DNA of 52,152 nt, from positions 1 to 52,152 of the forward strand of contig ONNZ01000009.1 in assembly GCA_900319345.1 (NCBI GenBank), written 5' to 3'. This document shows positions 17,585 to 25,518 of this stretch, one piece after another (the first letter of the stretch is position 1; each line of letters starts with the position of its first letter). The notes beneath the pieces were generated by a model. It ran no database searches, was not told the origin of the DNA, and saw nothing but the letters and a program-made list of their open reading frames with translations. The stretch is from an uncultured Eubacteriales bacterium. Its GTDB lineage: Bacteria; Bacillota; Clostridia; Christensenellales; CAG-138. Position numbers and translations under genes: made by a program.

Positions 17585-18232
17585 ATGGCAAAGATACTGA
17601 TCGTAGAGGACGAAAAGGCCATCAACGACCTGTTGAAGCTGAACCTGGAGATGGTGGGCCACCAGTGCGTGCCCGCTCTGACGGGCCGGGACGCAATCCG
17701 CGCAGCGGGGGAGCAGGGGTTCGACCTCATGCTCCTCGATGTGATGCTGCCGGACATGGAGGGGTTCGCGGTCATGGAGAAGGTCCGGGACGTGCCCACC
17801 ATCTTCCTCACCGCTCGAGGCGCCACCACCGACAAGGTCCGGGGCTTCGGTCTCGGCGCGGACGACTATATCGTGAAGCCCTTCGAGGTGGCGGAGCTGC
17901 TCGTACGGGTCCAGGCGGTCCTCAGGCGGACCCATCGGGAGGAGAAGGAGTACACCATCGGCGATCTCACCATCCGCTGGGACGCCCACGAGGTCTTCCA
18001 GAACGGGGAGCGGGTGGAGCTGACGCCCCAGGAGTTCACGCTCCTGCATATCCTCATCGAGAATCGGAACGTGTGCCTCAGCCGGCAAAAGCTCCTCTCC
18101 GAGGCCTGGGGCACGGACTTCCTGGGCGAGAGCCGCACCGTGGACGTGCACATCCAGAAGCTCCGCCGGAAGCTGAAGCTGGAGGACCACATCAAGACCA
18201 TCTACAAGAACGGCTACCGCTTCGAAGAATAA
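17585..18232 (+). CDS. OmpR/PhoB-family response regulator
   Basis: The 215-residue protein has a receiver domain with acidic pocket (VEDE), phospho-acceptor Asp52 (LMLLDVMLPD), the switch Thr (FLTARG) and Lys (VKPFE). A winged-helix DNA-binding domain follows (about 120-214, TVDVHIQKLRRKLK..YKNGYRF). The start at 17585 gives MAKILIVEDE; GGAG lies upstream. The histidine kinase gene begins on the base after its stop. The direct repeats in its own promoter, and before two exported-protein genes nearby, are its likely binding sites. Confidence 0.95.
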   Translation: MAKILIVEDEKAINDLLKLNLEMVGHQCVPALTGRDAIRAAGEQGFDLMLLDVMLPDMEGFAVMEKVRDVPTIFLTARGATTDKVRGFGLGADDYIVKPFEVAELLVRVQAVLRRTHREEKEYTIGDLTIRWDAHEVFQNGERVELTPQEFTLLHILIENRNVCLSRQKLLSEAWGTDFLGESRTVDVHIQKLRRKLKLEDHIKTIYKNGYRFEE

Positions 18233-19360
18233 ATGAAACTCTGGCAGAAAACATATCTCCTGTCCACCCTTCTCTGCGCCCTGATCCTCTACGGGTGCAT
18301 GTTCGGCGTCACCGCCCCCGCCCTGTCCGTCACGGTGAAGGGGGCCACGGACGCCGCCCTCCGGGAGGAGCGGGTCATCGCCGGGACGCTGGAACGGACC
18401 ATGGACCAGGCGCCGGAGGGGCGGCAGCTCCCCGTGATGCAGACGTTCCTGGAATACTACGCCGGCACGGGCCTGTACTTCGAGGCCCGCCAGGACGGGG
18501 CGGGCTACAGCTCCCTGACCTTTGCCGTGGACAAGGCCCCCGGCACCCTGGGCTTCCTTCGGGACCAGGGGCGGCTGTACCTGTTCGTCAGCGACAAGCT
18601 TCCCTCGGGCTACGACTTTCTGTACCTGAAGGACGCGGCGGCCACGGACGCCCTGCTGAAGCGCCAGGTCACGGCGGCGGCCCTCACCGGCACGCTGGTG
18701 GCCCTCCTTATGGCGGCGGCCTTGTATATCCTTCTCTATCGGGTCAACCTGCCCGTGAGCCGCCTGGCCCACGAGATGCGGACCCCCCTCACCGCCATGA
18801 AGGGCTACGCCGAGACCCTGCGGGACGCTAAACTGAACGAGGAGCAGCGGTACATGGCGGCCAGCTACATCGCCGAGGAGAGCACCCGGCTCTCGGATAT
18901 CTCCGCCCGGCTCCTAACCCTCCACAACGCCAAGGAGGAAGCCACCCCCTTCGGCCCCGTGGACGTGGAGGAGCTCTTCGACCACATCCAGCAGACCTAT
19001 CCCACCGTGACATACGAGGTCCACTGGCCCACCATCTTCGGGGACCGGGCCATGCTTTCGTCCCTCCTCAACAACCTGGTGGACAACGCCGTGAAGGCTT
19101 CCCCGGCTGGGGCACCCGTGGAACTGCGGGCCGCGCCCAACGTGCTGGCGGTCATGGACCACGGCAGCGGCATGAGCGACGAAGCTTTGAACTATGTGAA
19201 CCACCCCTCCAAATTCAAGAAGCTCCACTCGAGCGGCGGCCTGGGCGTACCCCTGTGCCACCAGATCGCCCAGGCCCACGGGGCCAAGCTCACCTACGCC
19301 CGGGGCGCGGACGGGGGCACCGTGGCCACCGTGACCTTTTACAACTCCCTTACAAGTTGA
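18233..19360 (+). CDS. Membrane sensor histidine kinase
   Basis: The product has 375 residues with two membrane helices (about 8-28 and 146-168) flanking an extracytoplasmic sensor region of about 115 residues. The H-box LAHEMRTPLTAMKGYAE (phospho-His about 180), N-box NNLVDNAVKAS and glycine boxes DHGSGM and SSGGLGVPLC follow. There is no HAMP domain: the second helix runs almost directly into the H-box. It starts immediately after the regulator stop, so translation is coupled. The signal is unknown; the exported products of the putative targets suggest an envelope signal. Confidence 0.93.
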   Translation: MKLWQKTYLLSTLLCALILYGCMFGVTAPALSVTVKGATDAALREERVIAGTLERTMDQAPEGRQLPVMQTFLEYYAGTGLYFEARQDGAGYSSLTFAVDKAPGTLGFLRDQGRLYLFVSDKLPSGYDFLYLKDAAATDALLKRQVTAAALTGTLVALLMAAALYILLYRVNLPVSRLAHEMRTPLTAMKGYAETLRDAKLNEEQRYMAASYIAEESTRLSDISARLLTLHNAKEEATPFGPVDVEELFDHIQQTYPTVTYEVHWPTIFGDRAMLSSLLNNLVDNAVKASPAGAPVELRAAPNVLAVMDHGSGMSDEALNYVNHPSKFKKLHSSGGLGVPLCHQIAQAHGAKLTYARGADGGTVATVTFYNSLTS

Positions 19361-19392
19361 TGAAGACTTCCTTACAAGTCTGGCCCTATACT
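19339..19392 (+). promoter_or_regulatory. Response-regulator box and promoter of the exported-protein gene
   Basis: TTACAACT (19339), TTACAAGT (19350) and TTACAAGT (19372-19379) fall on an 11-base register, with a degenerate unit at 19361. The -10 TATACT (19387-19392) starts seven bases after the last repeat. The first two units overlap the end of the kinase gene. Confidence 0.78.
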
Positions 19393-19426
19393 GACGGTGT
19401 CAACTTGAGAAAGGAGCGAAACGCAT

Positions 19427-20914
19427 ATGAGACTCTTCTGGATGAAAAATAAGGTATTGATCGCCACCCTCTTGGCCGTGCTGGTGCTGGGGGTCGCCTT
19501 CTGGGGCGGGCTCAGGCTCTTTGAAGGGAATGAGATGCAGGACATCATGGTCCGCACCTCCTTTGCTGAGGCGGAGGCTACGCCCAGCCCCATGCCCGCC
19601 CAGGCGGACGGTTCCCCCGCCACGGCCCAGCCCACAGCCATGCCCGCAGAGCTGGTGTCCGAGGACATTTTGAACACGGAGTGGAAGTATAAGGACATCT
19701 TTCCCCGCATCACCCAGAACTACTCCTACCAGGCCAAGACCTGGAAGGAGGGGGACAAGGTGGACGACGCCCTGGCGGAGGCCGCCCGGAAGAAGGCCAA
19801 GGACATCTACTACCTGCTGTTCAATGTGGGCGGGGAGGACCACGACTTCGCCACCGCCGCCGTCACCCGGTACGTGGACGAGGCGGGCTATCGGGAGAAC
19901 GTGCTGCGGCTCACCGGCAAGGGCAACAGCTTCGCCTGTGTGCTCACGGAGAAGGATCTGAACCTGCTCATCGCGGACAACGCCCGGTTCCCGGCCACCG
20001 CGACCGTCCACGAGAAGGAGGACGCCAAGGAGGTGGCGGAATACCTGGGCACCACCCTGGGCAAAGGGGCGAAGGACTGGGGCGGCAGCCGGGATCGGGC
20101 CGGGAATCGGATCGATCAATTCTTCGCCTTCGAGCTCAGCGACGGCCGCTGGATCACCCTGTGCTACACCATGAACACCCTTCATGGCATCCAGGTCCAC
20201 CAGGATCAATACAGCATGCAGGAGTCGGTTTGCTTCCAGGCGGATGTCCGCCACAGCGAAGAAATAGTGCACCTGGTGGCGGAGCAGAACTTCGTCCAGG
20301 GCAGCCCCAAGGAGCCCGCCGAGGGGGATATGACCGTGGATCAGATCGCGCTGATGTACCGTATGTTCCTGTCCGCCGCCAACGGCCGTGCCGCCGAGCG
20401 CCGGGACGCCGAGGGCAAGACCGTGGAGGAGCTGGACTATAATCTGAAGGATTGGGAGATCACCTATTTCCTGGACAAGTCCGGCTACCGGGAGAACTTC
20501 TACCACATCCACAAGGACGGCCTCGTGGATATGGACATCGCCGCCAAGTCCGGATACATCGTCCATGCCACCTGCGACGGGCTCTACAACCCCGACGACG
20601 ATCTGAAGCTCATCAACATCCCCTACGACAAGATGGGCGGCGTGGAGTACATCCACTACGTGAAGTACGTGGCGGAGCAGACCTTCGGCAAGGAGAACGT
20701 GAAGGAAGTGGACGTGAACGCGGTCTACGACGGCAACTTCTGCACCATCGACGCCTACATGATGGACGGCCGCTGGTACGAGTTCTGCTTCGAGGGCGGT
20801 CGGCTCATGGAGATCCAGCACTATGCCATGGAGCGCATCGACATCATGGGCTGGGGCGCCGACGCCCTGTACGTCAACACCGTCACCGGCGAAGAGTTCT
20901 ATCAGGAGTATTGA
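19427..20914 (+). CDS. Exported, membrane-anchored protein of unknown function
   Basis: The 495-residue product opens MRLFWMKNKVLIATLLAVLVLG, an uncleaved signal anchor. A Pro/Ala/Thr-rich linker (about 45-70) and an extracytoplasmic domain of about 420 residues follow. No catalytic motif is evident. Two stretches (YRENVLRLTGKGNSFA and YRENFYHIHKDGLVDM) look like related halves, so the domain may be an internal duplication. It is transcribed just after the kinase from its own promoter bearing the 11-bp repeats. I infer a role in sensing or responding to envelope state; the function is unknown. Confidence 0.75.
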   Translation: MRLFWMKNKVLIATLLAVLVLGVAFWGGLRLFEGNEMQDIMVRTSFAEAEATPSPMPAQADGSPATAQPTAMPAELVSEDILNTEWKYKDIFPRITQNYSYQAKTWKEGDKVDDALAEAARKKAKDIYYLLFNVGGEDHDFATAAVTRYVDEAGYRENVLRLTGKGNSFACVLTEKDLNLLIADNARFPATATVHEKEDAKEVAEYLGTTLGKGAKDWGGSRDRAGNRIDQFFAFELSDGRWITLCYTMNTLHGIQVHQDQYSMQESVCFQADVRHSEEIVHLVAEQNFVQGSPKEPAEGDMTVDQIALMYRMFLSAANGRAAERRDAEGKTVEELDYNLKDWEITYFLDKSGYRENFYHIHKDGLVDMDIAAKSGYIVHATCDGLYNPDDDLKLINIPYDKMGGVEYIHYVKYVAEQTFGKENVKEVDVNAVYDGNFCTIDAYMMDGRWYEFCFEGGRLMEIQHYAMERIDIMGWGADALYVNTVTGEEFYQEY

Positions 20915-20955
20915 TCCTAAACCCCAAAAGCATATATGCGGGCCAGGCAAGCCAC

Positions 20956-21016
20956 GGCCCCTACGGACGTGGGACAACAAGTGACCGTAGGGGAGGGGCT
21001 TGCCCCTCCCGTCTTT
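20956..21016. repeat. Palindromic GC-rich element between convergent genes
   Basis: CCCCTACGG (20958-20966) is inverted at 20985-20993, followed by a second perfect hairpin GGGAGGGGC/GCCCCTCCC (20991-20999, 21002-21010) and GTCTTT. It resembles the dispersed CGTAGGGG-type repeats I recall from gut Clostridia, and it probably terminates the upstream gene. Confidence 0.6.
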
Positions 21017-21548
21017 ACACGCTCAACAATCGCCCGAGATACAGCGCTCCGGTCTTGAGGCTCTGCAGGGCGCTATCCCCCAGGGCAGGGCCTCCCTCGG
21101 CGCTCAGCAGGAACACGCCGCCCACGGTGTCCCCCTCCAAAAGGATGGGCACCCCCAACAGGGACGTGAAGGGCGCTTCCTGCCCCTGGGCCAGGAGGGC
21201 GTTGCGCTCCTCGATGACCTGTCGACCCAGCAGCCGCCGCCGGACGGCGTCCAGCAGGGGCTTGTCCAACAGCCACCGCCGCTGCCGCCCCGCCGCCGCC
21301 ACGCAGGCCTCCTTGTCCGTCACCGCCGCCGTAAGCCCAAAGGCCCCGTTCAGCGCCTGGACGTACTGGTCCGCCACCTCCTTGAGGCCGCCCACGGAGG
21401 AGTATTTCTTCAGCTGGATGCTGCCGTCGTCCCCCATATAGATCTCCATGGGGTCGCTCTCCTGTATCCGGAGCGTCCGCCGTATCTCCTTGGGGATCAC
21501 GATCCGCCCCAGCTCGTCTATCCGCCGCACGATCCCGGTCGCCTTCAT
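21015..21548 (-). CDS. spoVT: Stage V sporulation protein T (AbrB-type regulator)
   Basis: The protein has 177 residues, the usual SpoVT length. The N-terminal AbrB/MazE domain (MKATGIVRRIDELGRIVIPK, residues 1-50) is followed by a GAF-like domain (about 55-175). SpoVT tunes sigma-G-dependent genes in the forespore. The ribosome site is AGGTGGAAG. It is separated from the spoIIE cluster by 5 kb. Confidence 0.95.
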   Translation of the reverse strand: MKATGIVRRIDELGRIVIPKEIRRTLRIQESDPMEIYMGDDGSIQLKKYSSVGGLKEVADQYVQALNGAFGLTAAVTDKEACVAAAGRQRRWLLDKPLLDAVRRRLLGRQVIEERNALLAQGQEAPFTSLLGVPILLEGDTVGGVFLLSAEGGPALGDSALQSLKTGALYLGRLLSV

Positions 21549-21600
21549 CTTCCACCTCGTCTATTATTCTTCATGCCCCTATTTTGAACGGTTTTGCCTA

Positions 21601-21634
21601 AAAACATGCAGCCTTTCCTGAAAGAAAGGCTGCA
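21601..21634 (-). terminator. Terminator of the CobW gene pair
   Basis: TGCAGCCTTTC/GAAAGGCTGCA (21607-21617, 21624-21634) form an 11-bp stem. On the minus strand it is followed by TGTTTTT. It lies about 120 bases beyond the second CobW stop, ahead of spoVT. Confidence 0.7.
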
Positions 21635-21706
21635 CCCAAAGAACTTTATTCGGGGAGAAAATGCTCTCCCTTTTTTTCATTATCCCCAAGGGGCTTTTCT
21701 TTTTGC

Positions 21707-21742
21707 GCCGCTTTTTCCTTTCACCTGAAAAGAAAAAGCGGC
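21707..21742. repeat. Palindromic intergenic element (GCCGCTTTTTC type)
   Basis: GCCGCTTTTTC (21707-21717) is inverted as GAAAAAGCGGC (21732-21742) around a 14-base loop, embedded in T-rich then A-rich flanks. It looks related to the element at 17454-17481. Confidence 0.55.
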
Positions 21743-21756
21743 AAGAGAAAAAGGGA

Positions 21757-22704
21757 TCAATAGAACGTAGCCACAGGCTCCTCGGGCTCCCGCCAGGGCT
21801 CGATGGCCAGGGTGTTGAAGACGGGGCCCTTCTTGCCGTAGATGGCGGAGTAGCGGACCTCGATCTTGGCGGTCACCTTGTACCAGCCCTGGTTCTGGAG
21901 GCTGGCGGCGTTGTCGTACTTGAAGGCGAAGGCGGCGAACTGGATATCCGCGGCGCAGCACTGCATGAGCTGCCGCCCGGCCACGAAGGTGTCCTTGGGC
22001 ATGCGGTTGTTCCGCGCCACCAGGGCGGTGAACTCCACCACCTTCCCGTGGTACTTCTTGAAGTCCTCCACCAGGTCCTGGTAGAAGAGGGCGTAGTCCT
22101 TGTCCTCCACCTTCACGATGGGCGCGTCCACGTCGAAGGGCAGGGGGTCCACGATCTCGTCGTACTCGGTCTTGCCGCTGTCGTAGCTGTAGGCGATGTC
22201 CGCCTGGCGGGTGATGGCCCGGACGATCTTGTGGAGGGCCATCTTGTCCGTTTCCTCCGTGACCCGGTTGAAGAGCACCAGCTCCGCGGTCCGAAGCTTA
22301 TCCACCACCAGCTGCCGCATGTTGGCGTTGTAGACGGCGAAGGTGGTGCTGTCGAAGAACAGGGTCTCCCCCGCGATGGACCAGCTTTCGGGCAGGGCCT
22401 GGAACAGGCTGTTGTTGAGCCACATGCCGTTATATTCCACGATGATCCGGGCGGGTTTGTACTGCTTCGTCAGCGCCAATAGATGCCCCTCGGTGAGCCT
22501 ATCCTCGCTGTCGATGGTGACGATGCTCACCTTCCCCTTCTTGGGGAACCGGTCCGGGAGCAGCTCCTCCTCGCCCTCCTCGCACTGGATCACCAGCGTG
22601 GGCTGGCCGTTGTTGAACTCCTTGTCCTCCAGCAGGCTCTCGATAAAGCTGGTCTTGCCCGCGTCCAGAAAGCCCGTGAACAGGAATACGGGGATATCTT
22701 CCAT
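21757..22704 (-). CDS. CobW-type GTPase fused to a DUF1980-like C-terminal domain
   Basis: The 315-residue protein begins with a G3E GTPase P-loop (FTGFLDAGKTS, residues 8-18), then DUF1980-like sequence in the last ~95 residues (GKVVEFTALVARNN..QCCAADIQFAAFAF..WYKVTAKIE). That C-terminal pattern, with a CC motif, is like the YcgQ family of metal/zinc-linked membrane proteins. The CXCC metal motif usual in CobW GTPases is not present in the N-terminal part. It starts three bases after the other CobW gene and so is translated with it. A role in metal delivery or sensing is inferred; the metal is not shown. Confidence 0.75.
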   Translation of the reverse strand: MEDIPVFLFTGFLDAGKTSFIESLLEDKEFNNGQPTLVIQCEEGEEELLPDRFPKKGKVSIVTIDSEDRLTEGHLLALTKQYKPARIIVEYNGMWLNNSLFQALPESWSIAGETLFFDSTTFAVYNANMRQLVVDKLRTAELVLFNRVTEETDKMALHKIVRAITRQADIAYSYDSGKTEYDEIVDPLPFDVDAPIVKVEDKDYALFYQDLVEDFKKYHGKVVEFTALVARNNRMPKDTFVAGRQLMQCCAADIQFAAFAFKYDNAASLQNQGWYKVTAKIEVRYSAIYGKKGPVFNTLAIEPWREPEEPVATFY

Positions 22705-22707
22705 AGC

Positions 22708-23934
22708 TTACACCCTAAACAGGGCCTTGAGGGCCTCCTCGTTGAGCTTGGACCCGATGACGCAGATGCGGCCCGTGAAGGAAGCGGGACCCGTGCGCAC
22801 GTCGTGCTCCTCGGGCACGTAGTCGTAGTGGATCCACTGGCCGTCGGCGCCGGCGACCACGCCCTTGGCCCGCAGGATGGCGCCGTAGGATGCCGCGTCA
22901 TCCAGCTTCGTCAGGATGCCTTCGATCTCGTCCTTAGAATACTTGTTGGCCGTCTCCACGCCCCAGCTGGTGAACACCTCGTCGGCGTCGTGGCCGTGGT
23001 GGTGATGATGGTGATGGTGGTGCTCGTGCTCCTCGTCGTCATCGTCATGATGGTGGTGGCATTCGCACTCGGGATCGTCGCACTCCTCGTCATCGTCATG
23101 GTGGTGATGATGGTGGTGCTCGTGCTCATCCTCCTCATCCTCGTCGTGATGATGGTGATGGTGTTCGTGCTCGTCCTCGTCGTCGTCCTCGTCGTGATGG
23201 TGATGGTGGCATTCGCACTCAGGATCGTCGCACTCCTCGCCGTCCTCATGGTGATGATGGTGATGATGGTGCTCGTGCTCCTCCTCTTCCTCCTCCTTGC
23301 GGGCCATCTCGGTGAGCTCCCGGAGGGCAGCCTCCAGGGTGTCCTTCCGCTCCATAGCGGAAAGGATCATCTTGCCGGAGAGCTCACTCCAGGGGGTGGT
23401 GATGATGACGGCGTTGGGGTTGTGCTCCCGGAGAAGGGCCAGCACTTCCGCCAGCTTCGCCTCCGTCACTTCCTGGGTCCGGCTCAGGATGATGGCGCTG
23501 GCGCTCTCCACCTGGTTATTGAAGAACTCGCCGAAGTTCTTCATGTACACCTTGGCCTTCTTGGCGTCCACCACGGTGGTGAAGGAATTGAGCGCTATGT
23601 CGTGGGAATCGATGCGCTCCACGGCGCCGATCACGTCGGAGAGCTTGCCTACGCCCGAGGGCTCGATGAGGATCCGGTCCGGCGCGTACTCGGCGAGGAC
23701 CTTCTTCAGCGCCCGGCCGAAGTCGCCCACCAAGGAGCAGCAGATGCAGCCGGAGTTCATCTCGTTCACCTGGATGCCCGCGTCCTGCATGAACGCACCG
23801 TCGATGCCGATCTCGCCGAACTCGTTCTCGATGAGCACCAGCTTTTCGCCCTGGTACGCTTCCTGGATCAGCTTCTTGATGAGGGTGGTTTTCCCCGCGC
23901 CCAAAAACCCGGAGAAGATGTCTATCTTAGTCAT
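22708..23934 (-). CDS. CobW/ZNG-family GTPase metallochaperone with long His-rich insert
   Basis: The 408-residue protein has the CobW GTPase domain: P-loop SGFLGAGKTTLI (residues 8-19), metal motif GCICCSL (about 62-68), and IEPSGVG. A metal-binding insert covers about residues 212-312, built almost only of His, Asp and Glu with over 40 His and six Cys. It contains two copies of the block EECDDPECECHHHH about 50 residues (150 bases) apart. The CobW C-terminal domain (about 320-405, GPASFTGRICVIGSKLNEE) follows. The insert should store or ferry zinc, nickel or cobalt. A consensus promoter lies upstream at 23965-23993, divergent from tldD. I saw no clear Zur box. Confidence 0.92.
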   Translation of the reverse strand: MTKIDIFSGFLGAGKTTLIKKLIQEAYQGEKLVLIENEFGEIGIDGAFMQDAGIQVNEMNSGCICCSLVGDFGRALKKVLAEYAPDRILIEPSGVGKLSDVIGAVERIDSHDIALNSFTTVVDAKKAKVYMKNFGEFFNNQVESASAIILSRTQEVTEAKLAEVLALLREHNPNAVIITTPWSELSGKMILSAMERKDTLEAALRELTEMARKEEEEEEHEHHHHHHHHEDGEECDDPECECHHHHHDEDDDEDEHEHHHHHHDEDEEDEHEHHHHHHHDDDEECDDPECECHHHHDDDDEEHEHHHHHHHHHGHDADEVFTSWGVETANKYSKDEIEGILTKLDDAASYGAILRAKGVVAGADGQWIHYDYVPEEHDVRTGPASFTGRICVIGSKLNEEALKALFRV

Positions 23935-23964
23935 TTCTTTCTTGCCTCCATATTAAATCAGTTT

Positions 23965-23993
23965 ATTATAGCCCGGACCATCCCCTTTTTCAA
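23965..23993 (-). promoter_or_regulatory. Consensus promoter of the CobW gene pair
   Basis: On the minus strand TTGAAA (23988-23993) and TATAAT (23965-23970) are 17 bases apart. The -35 lies in a small inverted repeat (CCCTTTTTCAAGGG). Confidence 0.8.
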
Positions 23994-24022
23994 GGGTTCC
24001 CGGGCCCTTCTTCACCTTTTTG

Positions 24023-24051
24023 TTGAAATCCTTGCCCCGTGCTGATATGAT
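24023..24051 (+). promoter_or_regulatory. Promoter of tldD-tldE
   Basis: TTGAAA (24023-24028) and TATGAT (24046-24051) are separated by 17 bases, about 28 bases before the start. It is back-to-back with the CobW promoter. Confidence 0.8.
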
Positions 24052-24078
24052 GATACAAACACCATAGGAGGTATGAGA

Positions 24079-25506
24079 ATGCAGGTACAGCGCAGCGCAT
24101 TTTTGCAGGCGGCCAAGCCCCTGCTGCAATCGCTGGTGAAGCAGCTGTCCGAAAAGTACGGATACGTGTCCGTGCTGGCGGCCGACACCAGGAGCAAGTA
24201 TTATCGAGTGGGGAACTCGGGCGTGTCCGCCGGGGAGGACGATCTGTTCACCGGCCGGGGCTTCGTGCTGAAGGTCTACGACGGCCGGTCCTACGGGGAA
24301 TACTCCTTCACCCATATCGACGAAGACGCCATCCCCGCCATCATGGCGGAGGTGGAGGAGCGGCTCATGCCCCTCACGGGCCTGCCGGAAGGCCTGACCC
24401 TCAGCGAATACGGTCAGATACCAGACGAGCCCGCGACGCTCCTCAAATCCAGCGAGTACGCCATCCACCCGGAGGAGAAGGGCGACGAGGCGATCCTTTC
24501 CGCCCTCACGGACATCCGCAAGACCGGCAAGGGCCGGGATGAGCGGGTGCTGGACTGCATCGCCAGCTTCGAGTTCCAGGAGATCCACAAGCTCTTCCTG
24601 TCCCCCCACCGGGACCTGGAGCAGAACCTCCTGTGGAGCTGCGGCAGCATTTACGCCATGTGCCCCAAGGACGGGGACATCGTGGGCTACTACGATGGCG
24701 CCTCTGACCTGGGCGGGGCTGAGGTTTTGGACGCGCTCCGCGCCAAGCTGGACAACGCGGTCACCACCGCCCTGGAGCTCATCGACAGCCAGCCCATGGT
24801 GCCCGGCGAATATGAGTGCGTCTGCACCCCCGCCGTCACGGGCATGATCGTCCATGAGGCCTTCGGCCACGGCGTGGAGATGGACATGTTCGTGAAGGAT
24901 CGGGCCCAGGCCAAGCAGTTCATCGACCAGTACGTGGCTTCGCCCCTGGTGACCATGCATGACGGCGCCGCCGCGAAGCGGGACACGGGCTCCTATTTCT
25001 TCGACGACGAGGGCGTCCTCTCCCACGATACCGTCATCATCGACAAGGGCATCCTGCGGCGGGGCCTTTCCGACGCCCAGAGCGCCATGCACCTGGGGAC
25101 CGTCCCCACGGGCAACGGCCGCCGGGAGAGCTTCGAGCGCAAGGCCTACACCCGCATGACCAACACCTACTTCGAGCCAGGCACCGACACCCTGGAGGAC
25201 ATGATCGCCTCCGTGAAGGACGGCTTCCTGCTGGACAATCCGTCGAGCGGCATGGAGGACCCCAAGAACTGGGGCATCCAGTGCATGGTCAACGTGGCCC
25301 GGGAGATCAAGGACGGCAAGCTCACCGGCCGCATCTTCTCGCCCATCGTGCTCACGGGCTATGTGCCGGACCTGCTGAAGTCCATCACCATGGTGTCCCG
25401 GGACTTCGCCCTGGAGGGCGGAGGTATGTGCGGCAAAGGCTGGAAGGAATGGGTGAAGGTCAGCGACGGTGGTCCCTGCATCAAGGCCCGCATCCGTCTC
25501 GGATAA
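24079..25506 (+). CDS. tldD: TldD-family metalloprotease subunit
   Basis: The product has 475 residues with the zinc motif HEAFGHGVE (first His about residue 259), the hallmark of TldD. TldD and TldE form a complex that trims unfolded peptides and matures some ribosomal peptides. The start at 24079 is chosen because AGGAGG is seven bases upstream; the ATG at 24073 is too close to it. tldE follows by 12 bases. No peptide-natural-product genes are visible nearby, so a general proteolytic role is more likely. Confidence 0.95.
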   Translation: MQVQRSAFLQAAKPLLQSLVKQLSEKYGYVSVLAADTRSKYYRVGNSGVSAGEDDLFTGRGFVLKVYDGRSYGEYSFTHIDEDAIPAIMAEVEERLMPLTGLPEGLTLSEYGQIPDEPATLLKSSEYAIHPEEKGDEAILSALTDIRKTGKGRDERVLDCIASFEFQEIHKLFLSPHRDLEQNLLWSCGSIYAMCPKDGDIVGYYDGASDLGGAEVLDALRAKLDNAVTTALELIDSQPMVPGEYECVCTPAVTGMIVHEAFGHGVEMDMFVKDRAQAKQFIDQYVASPLVTMHDGAAAKRDTGSYFFDDEGVLSHDTVIIDKGILRRGLSDAQSAMHLGTVPTGNGRRESFERKAYTRMTNTYFEPGTDTLEDMIASVKDGFLLDNPSSGMEDPKNWGIQCMVNVAREIKDGKLTGRIFSPIVLTGYVPDLLKSITMVSRDFALEGGGMCGKGWKEWVKVSDGGPCIKARIRLG

Positions 25507-25518
25507 GGAGGTAGCAGC

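Noticed and set aside
17407-18831. A 474-codon frame across the response regulator and kinase
   Set aside because: It crosses the galM terminator, the regulator promoter and two well-defined genes in another frame, with Gly/Arg/Pro-rich sequence.
22980-23290. CRISPR-like or microsatellite array suggested by repeated CATGATG/GGTGATG triplets
   Set aside because: The repeats are codons for His, Asp and Glu within the CobW insert and keep the frame; there are no spacers.
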